Source: Pyronema omphalodes (taxonomy: Eukaryota > Ascomycota > Pezizomycetes > Pezizales > Pyronemataceae). From it: DNA of 64,000 bases. Shown one piece after another: positions 1-10,184 of the stretch. Position 1 is the first letter of the stretch. Each line of letters begins with the position of its first letter. The position numbers were made by a program, and so were the translations under genes. Under the pieces are notes generated by a model. It worked only from the letters and a program-made list of their open reading frames with translations. It searched no databases and had not been told where the DNA came from. Location: contig JAJJXM010000002.1 of the NCBI GenBank assembly GCA_024516155.1, positions 1,488,001-1,552,000 of the forward strand, written 5' to 3'.

Positions 1-1149
1 AGTCTTTATGTAGCATAGCTGAGAATTCTTTAGAGGTGGGGGGAAGTGTACCGACAAAGGTTGAATAGAGCTGGATAAGGTCACCGAATAGATTGTGACC
101 GACGATGGGAATATGAGAATTTCGTAAAATATCGATCAGTTTACGTAGGCCGATACCTCGTTGGATAGCGGCTTCGCTACGTTCTAAACGTTGTGCTCGA
201 TTGGCGGCTTCTTCATCGTCATCCCGTAAGGTGACTTGGATAAAGCTTTCTCGGCTCACTGTTGCTAGTTGGGGGAATCTGGAGCGGACAGTTTGGTGGA
301 TTATTCGCTTTTGGTACCCGTTTAGTTCGTTTCGTGGACCGGTTAGGTTTACGTAGTCTTTTTCGGGTTTGGGGTTGTTAACCCATTCTTGGATGACGGA
401 CATGGATCTTTCAAGCTATGTTTATGTAAGAGATTAGCTGAGAGACATTATGAGGGGCTTTGTCTGGAGTACAGTACGAATTCAGCCTCTTTGGGATCAA
501 TATGGATGTCTTCTTTGACTCCATCTAGGGCTTCAATTTCTTTTTTCCGAATCATCTCCTCTTCCTCAATGCTGAGGTAGGGGATTCCATTCTTGAAGGT
601 TTCGTTGAAGTCGAAATTACTGTCTACATATTAGTATATAATCATCGATTGTCATATATCAAACTTACTGGCTGCTCAAAAATTCGAGTGCACTGGCTTG
701 GAATATAAACTCTCGGTCATATCTCCAATTTCTATTGGTCGCTGCCGAGACTGGGAACGTAAATGGCCGGGTGATGAAGGTTTCTGATGTCATGATTAGT
801 AAGGCTTTCACCCCACTCCAGTATGGTTACTCAAACAACTTACTCTCTTTTTTGTCAAACCTCACAATACAGATACCCAGTTGTAGAACCTGGTATTTGC
901 TTGCGGCCTCTTTAGACTGTTTGTAGCGCTCTTCGAGGGTATGTTTTCTCCCATGAGGGCTAGGCGTTTTAGATACTCCTGAGAACTCTAGATCGATGGA
1001 TACTGTGGGAGGACGCGTGCTTAGTAGGGTTCGACGCGGGTTCAGATGTTGAGGAATGAATTACCAAAGTCCGCTTCCTTAATCTCGGCTTTGATTTCCC
1101 GCAAAAGCGCGTATCGTTCACACTCAAAAAGTTCTTTGGTGACTTCCAT
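1..1149 (-). CDS. PARN: PARN-type poly(A)-specific 3' exoribonuclease (CAF1 family), partial
   Basis: Deadenylase of the DEDD superfamily that trims poly(A) tails of mRNAs and small non-coding RNAs. Five exons are visible on the minus strand: 1149-1065, 1002-844, 783-669, 619-478 and 415 to beyond the left edge. All joins are in frame. Exon 2 gives SIDLEFSGV, which carries the first catalytic Asp and Glu. Exons 3-4 give ALEFLSSHNFDFNETFKNG, and exon 5 contains IVGHNLFGDL followed by LYSTFVGTLP, the classic PARN/CAF1 core. The ATG at 1149 begins MEVTKELFE and matches the usual PARN start a few residues before the catalytic strand; an upstream in-frame ATG near 1330 would add an implausible extension. 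The C-terminal half, with the last catalytic Asp, lies outside the window. It is divergent from PEX26. The family is certain; the exon 4/5 donor (GTACTG) is the least typical junction. Confidence 0.9.
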
Positions 1150-2111
1150 GGTTGCGACGGATGGACGTGGAAACAAAAGGTTCCAGAACTTTATGGATGG
1201 AGTGGTCGCCCTACGCCAGTGGAAGCACCTTGCGTTGAGTGTGAGGCGGGGTGCAGATCGGAGATAAAGGATCATCATCGACCCACGGGAGACAGCTGTC
1301 ATGGGCGGGCGTTTGCGCGTTTGGGTGCATCTCAACGCTGCAAACGACAGGGCGTTGCTATTATCAGATTACGTCTATTTTGATTTTTCAGTTTTTTTTA
1401 TGATGTGATGCAGATATGTATGTGAATGATGCATACTATTTCTTTAATGATTGTTTTTCAATGTATATAAATGATGTACACTATTTATTTAATGATTATT
1501 CCTCAATAAACATAAATGATATACACTATTTATTCAATAGTTCTTTCAATGCATATGAACAATATACACAAATTCCTTTATTGCCCCTTTCAATGCATAT
1601 GAATAATATGCATAATTTATTGAATACTTCTTTCTCAATGCATATTATGCAACAAATGTTTCTTTTATCACTTTCCGTGTGAAACAAAAGGAAGCCGTTC
1701 CGTTGCGGTCAGCTCGGGGTGGCTCACTCACCTCAAGCAAAAGACCAACCAACCTCGGTCCGCCCGTCGGCTGCGGCACGTGTGCCCCATCCATCGCAAG
1801 CACAGCGCCAGCCATCATGCACAACAACAACACCACCACCAGCCGACGTCGAGCTACAGCTTGTAACCCGACCAATCCTTCGTCACGTTTGAACCAAGCT
1901 CAACCAAGTCCAAGTCCAACTCACTACTCCATCGTCATCGCGACATCTAACTTAAGCCCTCGACATCTACCACCTCATCACGGCCACCACCCCCCGTAAC
2001 CAATAACCAAGGTAGTCCAAGGCCCAGCTCCTCGATCCGACCCTAGCTACCGCACTACACCCACCACAACTACCATACATCTTGACCTCCAAAGGTCTCC
2101 CCTCTCTCCAA
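1150..2111. promoter_or_regulatory. Divergent intergenic/promoter region between PARN and PEX26
   Basis: This is a 962-bp spacer between two divergent start codons. It holds the AT-rich minisatellite at 1423-1648. From about 1780 to 2100 there is a C/A-rich, CAACAACACC-type stretch typical of a fungal 5' leader for PEX26. I see no convincing TATA box and no extra gene. Confidence 0.6.
1423..1648. repeat. Degenerate 44-45 bp tandem repeat, about 5 copies
   Basis: Five AT-rich units start near 1423, 1468, 1513, 1557 and 1601. Each contains a variant of AATGATATACACTATTTATT and ends in a CAATGCATATG-like block. The steady 44-45 bp spacing with heavy point divergence indicates an old minisatellite in the divergent promoter region of PARN and PEX26. 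Open frames across it are products of the periodicity. Confidence 0.75.
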
Positions 2112-3414
2112 ATGCTCCGCGTCATCTCTCAACCGCCAGCACGAATGTACCCCGGATCAGCACCATCACCACAGGTGCACCTTCCACCACCTCAATCCCA
2201 GCAACTTCAGCAGCAGTACACGCGACCTGCTGCTTTGAGTGCCCACTCAATCTCTCAAATTTACAAAAACTGCCGTGGCTTATTCCTGACTCGGCGGTTA
2301 CCCGAAGCTCTCGCCTCCTTATTACCTGTTATACATGACCCATCATTCTCAGTCCGAACATGTTCCAAGAGTCTTAAAATTAAGATCTTCTCCTTATATC
2401 TGGCTATTCTTGACGCAGCTGCGAAAACTGGTGCAAATGAAGGAAAGGCAACTTGGGGGCAAAAAGAATGGCCAGAGCTGGTGGGGAAAATTAGAAGTGG
2501 ACAGGTTTGGGATGAAGTAAATAGGGCGTATGGTGGCGAAGGAAAGGTAGATGCTGAAGTAGTGGTTTCTTTGGCGACGCTGCTACTGTCACATGCACCG
2601 GATCAGAGAGCTACACAGAAAAGAATCGAGGATTGGATGGGAAATTGTCCAAGCGCGATAGATGAAGATGTAAAAAGTGTTATGCAGAGACAGATGATTG
2701 CAGAGATTTACATCTTGCATGTGTTGCCCAGAACAGGGGAGTGGGAGTATGCAAGGGAGTTTACTATGATGAGTCCTGATATCGATGTAGAGATAAAAGA
2801 GGTACGAAAAAGAACTGAAATATACACAGGAAAAATCTGTAAGACATAAACTAACCGTAGAACAGCATTTCTACACAACCCTCGACCGTCTCCAAAAAGA
2901 CCAACAAGCAATGGAGCTTCAATCCCGGGAACTGGAACGTCAACGCGAAGAAGAGCTCGAAATCGAACGCATAAAAGCTCAGGAAACCCGAAAAGCCAAA
3001 GGATCCCGCGCCCCCTCCACCAGCTCACGTGCTGCCTCCCGTCGCCGCGGCTCCTCCGTTAAACCCACCGAGCGCTCCTCCCCCGCTCCCGGTCTCACCG
3101 CAGATGTTAAGCGACCCGCAACCGCCTCAGCTTCAGCAGTTAAGGAGATTAAGAAGCAAGTTCAGGCGCCGAGAACTCAAAAGGGGCATTCGTCGTTAAT
3201 AACAACTACAACTGCTTTGTTGAGTAGGATGCAGCAGTATATGACAAGAAGTTCAGGGCCGTTTTCGATGCTGCAGACTATTATTATGTTAATGGTTATT
3301 GCGTGGATGACAAATAATAAGAGGATGAGAGACAAGGTTAGGAGATGGCTTGTGCTGTGTTGGATTAAAATTGCGAGAACGGTGGGAATGGGTATGAAGG
3401 TTACTTACGTTTAA
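2112..3414 (+). CDS. PEX26: Peroxin 26-like tail-anchored peroxisomal membrane protein
   Basis: Predicted docking factor that tethers the PEX1/PEX6 AAA-ATPase to the peroxisome membrane for receptor recycling; the role is taken from the family. Two exons (2112-2801, 2866-3414) give 412 residues. The 64-nt intron has donor GTACGA and branch CTAAC. The ATG at 2112 is the first in frame. The N-terminal half is helical and soluble (SQIYKNCRGLFLTRRLPEA, then ALASLLPVI). A charged coiled-coil stretch follows (residues about 235-270, rich in E, R and Q), then a Ser/Arg/Pro-rich linker. Near residue 370 there is one hydrophobic segment, FSMLQTIIMLMVIAWM, followed by a basic tail (KRMRDKVRRW). This architecture, a C-terminal anchor with a basic lumenal tail, fits fungal PEX26. 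Identification is by overall resemblance, so it is slightly less certain than the enzymes nearby. Confidence 0.75.
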
Positions 3415-4330
3415 AAGGGTTGGGCGTTATAAGGAAGGGAATTGATGAGGAAGAGAGACTGGACAAACGGGAGGGGGAAGATGGAGAGGAATGCATGGGC
3501 TAATTTAATGGCATTGTTTGGTTATTCTGCAAGTTGGATTTGACAAAGCATGGTGCGGTGAAGAAGGGGGGGGGGGGGGGGGGGGGTATGGGGACATGGA
3601 CAAATTTTGAGAGTTGAAAGGGAAGGGCGAGCTCTTGAACCAAGAGAGAAGGAAAGAAGGAAAAAGACAACATTATCAGTTATCAAGGGGTGATGAGAAA
3701 TGAAAAAGAAGAAGAATAAGGGAAAAAGAGCAGAAACGAAGAAGAGAAGAAGGAAAAAAGTGAAGAAGACAAGAAGAACAAGAGAAGAAAGGAAAGAGAG
3801 AAGTACTGGACAAGAAGAAGAAGAGAAAGACCATAAGCAGGTGTTTCAAGAACGGAGCGGCGTCGTGTTTTTATTCTAATTAGTTTTTTTGATATCCCTT
3901 TTGCTTTTTTTTTTCCAGTTTTGACACTCATGTTTTGAAAAATTTTATAGCGTGTCTGTTTTTTTTTATGAACCATACCCTATTTGGGTAATATCATCAG
4001 ATCATAGTTTTTAAGTTTTAGTTTTCTCTTTTTTTCACATAGTTGTTACGAAATTAAAAATAAGTCTACATAATAGTTATCATGAAGGTTTTGTGATTAT
4101 ACATTGCTAATTATATGTGGTTTCAGAAACTTGCTGTGAATGAAGAAAAGAATATGGCTACAATGTTCTCCGGATTGGTTGAATAAGTCAGTAGCCTTTT
4201 TTTCAAGATCGCATGAATTAAAAATAGAAAAAAGAAAAAGAAATATTACGAATCAAAATACAATATCATAAAAGCGGAGAAATAATAAAATAAAATAAAA
4301 ACCCCAAACGTCGTGTAATTTATTCCTCAT

Positions 4331-4463
4331 CCTCATATCCTCCTACCCTCCTATCCTCCTATCCTCCTATCCTCCTATCCTCCTATCCTCCTATCCTCCT
4401 ATCCTCCTATCCTCCTATCCTCCTATCCTCCTATCCTCCTATCCTCCTATCCTCCTATCCTCT
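4331..4463. repeat. 8-bp tandem array (CTATCCTC)n
   Basis: About 14 perfect copies of the octamer CTATCCTC run from about 4349 to 4462, with two diverged units on the left (CATATCC, CTACCCTC). The near perfection of the core suggests active slippage or a recent expansion. Confidence 0.9.
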
Positions 4464-5032
4464 TAACTTCAATCCCCTCCACCATATCCCTTCCTTAACT
4501 GATGCACGCAGCCCACGCAGCCTGCGCCGCGGATCTCAGCAACCGAGAACCCGAGAAACCGAAGCCGGAACTTGGATCGATCTTGCATGCTTGGTATGGG
4601 GCTTGGCAGATAACCGAGATGTGTTATGTACGTATGTATGTATCAAGCGAAGTGAAGTGAAGTGATGGGCCGCGGTTTGAAAATTATGAATGACGAATGA
4701 GGGGCGATGAATGAGGGGCGATGAATGATGAGTATTGGGGATGTTATGGGGATAAACAACAACAAAGTATAACTCAAGTACCGCTCCAACTGCGAGGTAG
4801 CAATCCAGTCCGCAAAACCATGACATTGCGGAAATAGGCAACCGACCGGCGATGATTAGCGAAGGATATATTTGTTGCTGGATATTAGCGATGTACCATA
4901 AGCTGGGATATATGATCTGATTAACCGTAAAAGGTAACAGGTCCGGAGTTTAATTCCTCTAAAATAAATAACCAGACACTACGGTGGGGGGGGGGGGGAG
5001 GGCGTGGTAATCCACGGTCCACCATAAATCAC

Positions 5033-5342
5033 GTAATCCCATAATCCCATAATCCCATAATCCCATAATCCCATAATCCCATAATCCCATAATCCCATAA
5101 TCCCATAATCCCATAATCCCATAATCCCATAATCCCATAATCCCATAATCCCATAATCCCATAATCCCATAATCCCATAATCCCATAATCCCATAATCCC
5201 ATAATCCCATAATCCCATAATCCCATAATCCCATAATCCCATAATCCCATAATCCCATAATCCCATAATCCCATAATCCCATAATCCCATAATCCCATAA
5301 TCCCATAATCCCATAATCCCATAATCCCATAATCCCATAATC
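5033..5342. repeat. 8-bp tandem array (ATAATCCC)n, 37 perfect copies
   Basis: The array starts with one variant unit (GTAATCCC at 5033), then has 37 uninterrupted ATAATCCC units from 5041 to 5336 and a partial unit. Because 8 is not a multiple of 3, all three minus-strand frames read the same periodic peptide (GLWDYGIM), which creates three overlapping false ORFs. A C/G homopolymer borders the left side. Confidence 0.95.
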
Positions 5343-5746
5343 TACATTCCCAAACAACAACGAAAATCCCAAAACTTAAAAACCAACCAAAATAGCCCGA
5401 AAAAAAAAAATCACAAACAACACAGCTATGTATAACTTTTCCTTTTCCTTTTCCCTGGATCCTGATTAATCATCACCCTCTAAATAATGTTCCACCAATG
5501 AGTCAATAAACAAATGCTTAATCCCATCACAAAGATAACCTAAATCTACAACGAATAATGCCATAATTTACCGCTGTGTGCAAATTAAATAAGCTGGAAT
5601 CCAGTAGTAGTGTAGACTGTAGTAACAAGGTCGATCATATGTTTCATACGGTATCACTTGAGGTTTTTAGTTGACGATATTTGGAAGTTTTTTATATTGG
5701 ATATTGGATATTTGATAGTTAATATTTAGTATTTCTTTTGCTTGAT

Positions 5747-5781
5747 GACTTATGACTTATGACTTATGACTTATGACTTAT
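5747..5781. repeat. 7-bp tandem repeat (GACTTAT)5
   Basis: Five perfect copies of GACTTAT. A second 7-bp array (TACATCA, about five copies) follows at 5887-5921. Confidence 0.85.
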
Positions 5782-5886
5782 GATTTCCTCAATTCATGAT
5801 TTCCCGATTTAACTTCATAATCATATTCCTCCTCCTCTCTTATACACATTAAAAAAAACCATAACAAATCATGTGGTATGTGGTAA

Positions 5887-5960
5887 TACATCATACATCA
5901 TACATCATACATCATACATCACATATCATCATATATCATATATCATCATATATCACCCAG
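5887..5960. repeat. 7-bp repeat (TACATCA)n grading into ATATCATC
   Basis: Five TACATCA units are followed by degenerate CATATATCAT units. This is simple-sequence DNA with no coding value. Confidence 0.75.
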
Positions 5961-6302
5961 CCAAAAATATACATACATACTGCTACACTGCTACACTGCC
6001 ACAGCGCCACATTGGTATAAGCAAGAGAACGTATTTTTTCAGCTATTGTCTACAGTCTATGTAGGTCTATCGATATGTATTTGTTAGGATATAATTAGGG
6101 TCACATATATTTGTTTTACAGAAAGGGAGTGGAAGGGGAAGGATGGGAAAAGGGAAGGGTAGATTTAAGTTTAATTAACTTTTCTGAGTAAGCTCCTTTT
6201 ATGTGTGTGTGTGTGTGACAATCTTAAACCTCAAATATATGGCCAAAAAAAAAATTACAGCCACAAAGAAATACGACAAAAAAAAAAGAGAGAGAAAATC
6301 AA

Positions 6303-6373
6303 TGCATCCGTCGGGAATCGAACCCGAGCCAATTGCTTGGAAGGCAATTATGATACCATTTCACCACGGAAGC
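6303..6373 (-). tRNA. tRNA-Gly (anticodon TCC)
   Basis: The minus strand folds as a 71-nt cloverleaf with no intron. The acceptor stem is G6373 to G6367 paired with C6310 to C6304, and the discriminator A is at 6303. The D arm holds AAATGGTAT. The anticodon stem ATTGC/GCAAT encloses the loop CTTCCAA, whose anticodon TCC reads GGA. The T arm is TCGGG-TTCGATT-CCCGA and carries the B box. A T-rich stretch and a longer T run (6281-6289 on this strand) lie downstream as Pol III termination signal. One acceptor pair is unusual: position 3 is T6371 opposite T6306, where fungal Gly-TCC genes usually have an A-T pair. The gene may still be functional. Confidence 0.9.
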
Positions 6374-6936
6374 CTATTTCTCTGCTTATTAATTTCAAAT
6401 AATGATCTAACCACATAAAATAGCGTAAAAAGTAGCAAGGTATGAGAAGTGTTTAATGATTTGTTTTTATCGAGTTCCCAGAGTTCCCAAGGGTCCAATG
6501 GTTCATAACTTGTCACTCGTACTAGTGATTATATGTAAGGTGTTCCAACTTTCACTACTTGGATACTCGGTATTGTATATCTTTTTAACGTTTAAATCCC
6601 AGCTTGCATCTTTTGTGTCTTGTGTTTTTAGAGCGTTGTGGATTTTGTATATTGGTATTGGTATTATGATTATTGTTTTCATCATAATTTTACCCACCCA
6701 CCCAACCACCCCATCACCCCATCACCCCCCAACCCTCCGGCCTCCCCCCTTCCAATCATTCTTCAGTATACCACGTCACTACTAGAAATTCCTATGTATT
6801 CCTATGTTTTCCCCATCTACCGTATAAAAAATTCCAATTAACTTTTTTGCTTCGTTCAGGAAGTGTAAACCAATTCGTCAGTTCCAATGGTTTCATCTCT
6901 AACAGCATCTTCTCCAACGGCTTCTCCAATGTCTCC
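6374..6936. other. Intergenic spacer, no gene seen
   Basis: This 563-bp spacer lies between the tRNA and the 3' end of RRP45. It is AT-rich, with a C-rich CCACCCCATCACCCC stretch near 6695-6740. I see no conserved coding motif. Confidence 0.7.
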
Positions 6937-8021
6937 CTATTCATGTCTATCATTATTTGCCGAAGCGCCCAACAAATTATCCCTCCTAGTCCTCTCCTTC
7001 TGATCCTCCTTCAACCTCGCCGCAATAAACTCAGTAACCTCCACCGCCTTTTGTTGCGCCATTTTGATATCCGTATAAAGCCTTCCAGCATCCCTTTCGA
7101 CACCTCCCGCCTTCGAAATCTGACAAACCTCACCATGTCTATTCATCGTAACCGTCATTTCACCTTCTCTTAGCTGTTCCTCCTGGAGGTTCGCATCCAA
7201 CAAAGTGATTTCTCCCCCCTCATAATACGAGAAGGTGATACAAATCGGAACATGAAGTATAGATAAAGGAACGGGTACTCTTTCAGTTAAAGTATGGATA
7301 GTGACTTTTTCTCCCTCAACACTAACATCCGGTCGTCGGAAATGTTGTAGGGCGGAAACAACGGCGATGCAGGATGCATCAACTAGGTTACCGTCGTGGT
7401 TTAGAACATGGACGTCGCAGCGAACGTGCCAGACTTTTTGGCCGGCTACTATGCAGAGGGATTCGGTGTCTAGCGCTGCAGAACGACGGATGGATTTTTC
7501 GATTAGACGGGCGAGAAGAACTTCGGTTTCGGTGGGTCTGCGGAAGAGAGATGGGTTAGTGAAATTGTTCTTTCTTGCCCATATTTTTTTTTGCGGAAAT
7601 TTCGTTGCTATTGTCTTTGTCTTTGTCTTAAATTGTAGTGATTCCTATTGCTTATTGATTGCTGCTTGCTACTTGCGACTTGCGACTTCCCACAAACTAC
7701 ACCAGAGCTCCCAAAGAGAAGAGAAGAGGAGACTAACCTTCCCACCTCAAAAGCCGGTGAAGCCATAGGTCCCAACTCAGTAGTAATAGTAAAAATACCA
7801 TCGAAAGGTCTATCGGAGAAAGGGCTAACAACATCCGCAGAGACTCTAGCGAGGACACGAGTTGCGCCTAGGGAAACATCTGCGAGACCATATTCGCGAC
7901 CAAAGGTGAGGGAAAGAGGACGGATTACGTCGAGTTCTCGGGAGTCGAGACGGACTCCTTGTCGAAGTGCTTCAAGGATGAAGAGTCGTTCGTTGTTCGA
8001 GGGTTCGAGTTCTTTTGGCAT
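6937..8021 (-). CDS. RRP45: Exosome complex component RRP45 (EXOSC9), RNase PH fold
   Basis: Structural RNase PH-type subunit of the nine-subunit exosome ring, needed for 3' RNA processing and decay in nucleus and cytoplasm. Two exons (8021-7738, 7537-6937) give 294 residues, normal for the family. The 200-nt intron uses donor GTTAGT and acceptor CCGCAG. The N-terminus MPKELEPSNNERLFILEAL and then GVRLDSRELDVIRPL is the signature RRP45 start. It is followed by ARVSADVVSPFSDRPFDG and, in exon 2, by the matching second half of the RNase PH fold (CDVHVLNHDGNLVDASCIA). The tail is Lys/Arg/Glu-rich and short. Catalytic phosphate-binding residues are not expected in eukaryotic RRP45. It is divergent from CWC15. 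Confidence 0.95.
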
Positions 8022-8648
8022 TGTGCTGTGCTGTGCTGTGGTGTGAGGTCTTGGGTTGAGGACTTTGGGTTTGCTGAATTGTAATGGTGGGGCTAAACTC
8101 TTGGATTGGTTGCAGCGTTGCACAGAGATTTGGAGACGCGACGTGTGACGCTTTCCTTTGCGATGCGGCAAAAGCACGCTACGACGCTACGTGAGCGAGC
8201 GAAGCAGCGAAGCAGCGAGGCAACAAGTTTACTTTTGTCAAAAAAAGTCTGTCTACGTGTACCCAAAAAATAACGATTAATTTCATTCGATATTTCATAA
8301 TAGACATCATAAAAGTAGATTATTTTCTGTCTGAAAAAAAAAAAAAACCCCTCTGATGGCAAAAAAAATACGCCATCTTTTCAGAAAACCATAAATGGTC
8401 GAAAATTCGATGAGGTTACTTATACATGGTACATACCATAGGGCGTTTAATCTAGACACGCACGACCGGTTCCATTCCACGCCATCTCACACCGCCCAAC
8501 CAGCCAGGGCTCCTAGCTCCAAGTAACATACACGCTTCAGCCTTCGTTACTTCGTGATTTCACGTTCCTAGTTCTTTCTTCGCGACAACCACATCTTACC
8601 TCAACCACCACCACCACCGTTCTCTTTACCAAGTCACCAACTGTCGCG
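8022..8648. promoter_or_regulatory. Divergent promoter region between RRP45 and CWC15
   Basis: This 627-bp spacer separates two start codons. There is a T-rich run near 8240 and a 14-A run at 8334-8346. A pyrimidine-rich CAACCACCACCACCACC leader immediately precedes CWC15. GAAGCAGC units repeat near 8198-8220. No extra gene. Confidence 0.6.
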
Positions 8649-9530
8649 ATGACTACCGCCCACAGGTTCGTTTTTCATTCTTTCGTTTTCTCGCGAATTA
8701 CCCACACCTCCCGCCCCAAACAACCAAAGCTAACAACCCTTCACCTAGACCAACCTTCGACCCAGCGCGCGGAAAAGAGCTCCCAAAAGGACCCGCCTAC
8801 CATCAACGTCTCCTCCCTGCACACACCAAGCTGAAGGTTCGCCAACCCGGACAAGGAGGAGCAGCTGATAAAGAATTTCGTGATTTGCGCGCGGAGCTAT
8901 TGGAGGCTGAGAAAGCGGCGCGTGCTAAGAAGAATGGCGGTGTGATTCCTTCTGAAGATGATAAGGAGGTAGCTGGAAAGCTAGGGGAGCAGAGTCATAA
9001 GAGGGCTATCGAGGATGGAGATTTAGAGGACGAGGAGGATGCGGAGGCTAAACGGAGGAGGATATTGGAGGAGACTAGGGATATTGATGCGGATTCGGAT
9101 GGGGGCAGTGGATCAGATGATGATGAGGATGATGACGAGGATAGTGATGAGGATGATGAGGAAGATGAGACTGCGGAGTTGTTGAGAGAGTTGGAAAAGA
9201 TTAAGAGGGAGAGAGCCGAGCAGAGGGAGAAGGAGGAACGGGAGAAAGAGGAGAAGGAAAGAGAGAAGAAGGAGTTTGATATTGCTAGGGGAAACCCGTT
9301 ATTGAACCCTAAGTCGACAGCGGACTTTAATGTCAAGCGGAGGTGGGATGATGATGTTATCTTCAAGAACCAGGCCAGAGGTACGGATGACAGGAATAAG
9401 AAGAAGGAGTTTGTGAATGATCTGTTGAGATCAGATTTTCACAAAAAGTTCATGGTATGTTTCCCCCGGACTGAGTCGACATGGATTGGAATTAGCACTG
9501 ATATAATCATAGAACAAGTACGTCCGATAG
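8649..9530 (+). CDS. CWC15: Pre-mRNA-splicing factor CWC15 (Cwf15/AD002 family)
   Basis: Component of the Prp19/NTC-associated spliceosome. Three exons (8649-8665, 8749-9454, 9513-9530) give 246 residues. The first exon is only 17 nt (MTTAH plus two bases) and the last only 18 nt. Joined, the ends read MTTAHRPTFDPARG and DFHKKFMNKYVR-stop, which are the conserved first and last blocks of the family. The middle is a long acidic tract (residues about 75-105, D/E/S) followed by a Glu/Arg/Lys helix. The next block, NPLLNPKSTADFNVKRRWDD, is highly conserved. The tiny terminal exons would be missed by simple ORF calling. Convergent with DHFR, stop to stop 87 bp. Confidence 0.95.
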
Positions 9531-9617
9531 ATTGTTTTGCTGTTATAATCTTGTTCTTGTTTTGTTTGGTGTCCATTGCATTTCCTGTATTTACTATTGT
9601 ATTCCTATCTTAGCAAA

Positions 9618-10184
9618 TCAATTGCTCTTTTTCTGCCAAAGCTCATACTTGAACTCAACGTCTCCCTCTTTCTGATTTCCCTCCTCAACTTCCTCTCCCA
9701 CAAACTCGATAAGCTTTTCCCTTCCGACATCCTCCCATCCATCCAACGCGGGGAAAAAGGTATCGCATTCAAACGGACTGAATATCCGTGTAAGAAGCAC
9801 GTTCTCAGTTGCGGGGTGCTGAAGGGCGGTTTTGTAAATCTCTCCTCCACCAATCACAAAGACTCTTCCGACATCCCTCTCTGCCAACTTTTGTAATGCA
9901 TCATCAAAAGAGGTAGCTGTGATAACATTCTCTCCTAAATCCAAGGCGGGATCCCTTGAAAGGACCACGTTGAGACGATCCGGTAAGGGTCTGAAGCGAG
10001 GAGGAATCGACAACCAGGTTTTTCGTCCCATAATCAACGCGTTGATTCCACTCTGGGTGCGCTTAGTGACACGCGCAAAGTAGGCGAGCTCTGACTTGAG
10101 ACGCCATGGGAGCGCGCCATTGCGGCCGATGCCGAGAGAGGGGGTGGTGGCAGCGACGATGAGCGTTAAAGGCTTTGTGGACAT
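9618..10184 (-). CDS. DFR1: Dihydrofolate reductase
   Basis: Reduces dihydrofolate to tetrahydrofolate with NADPH for thymidylate and purine synthesis. A single exon of 188 residues without intron. The start MSTKPLTLIVAATTPSLGIG is followed by NGALPWRLKSELAYFARVT, where the Trp and the acidic residue of the folate pocket are visible. Next come LIMGRKTWLSIPP (the NADPH-binding GRKTW motif), RLNVVLSRDP and FVIGGGEIY (the GGxxIY motif). The length matches a monofunctional fungal enzyme. Only 87 bp separate its stop from that of convergent CWC15, so their 3' UTRs probably overlap. Confidence 0.97.
   Translation of the reverse strand: MSTKPLTLIVAATTPSLGIGRNGALPWRLKSELAYFARVTKRTQSGINALIMGRKTWLSIPPRFRPLPDRLNVVLSRDPALDLGENVITATSFDDALQKLAERDVGRVFVIGGGEIYKTALQHPATENVLLTRIFSPFECDTFFPALDGWEDVGREKLIEFVGEEVEEGNQKEGDVEFKYELWQKKSN

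Larger units (their letters stand above)
3415..6302. other. Intergenic region, low-complexity rich, no gene seen
   Basis: This 2.9-kb spacer separates PEX26 from the tRNA gene. It holds a run of 21 G (3566-3586), purine-rich (GAA)-type tracts at 3640-3830, two 8-bp tandem arrays, a G13 run near 4986, and short 7-bp arrays. The remainder is AT-rich. No open frame has family motifs or plausible codon use. The long frames around 4959-5372 are artefacts of the 8-bp array. Confidence 0.7.

Noticed and set aside
1150..1330. N-terminal extension of PARN to an upstream ATG near 1330
   Set aside because: The extension is basic and unlike the family; MEVTKELFE at 1149 matches the normal PARN start.
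4959..5372. Three overlapping minus-strand ORFs of up to 137 codons with a repeating GLWDYGIM peptide
   Set aside because: They are a by-product of the perfect 8-bp array; every minus-strand frame gives the same peptide, and there is no gene context.
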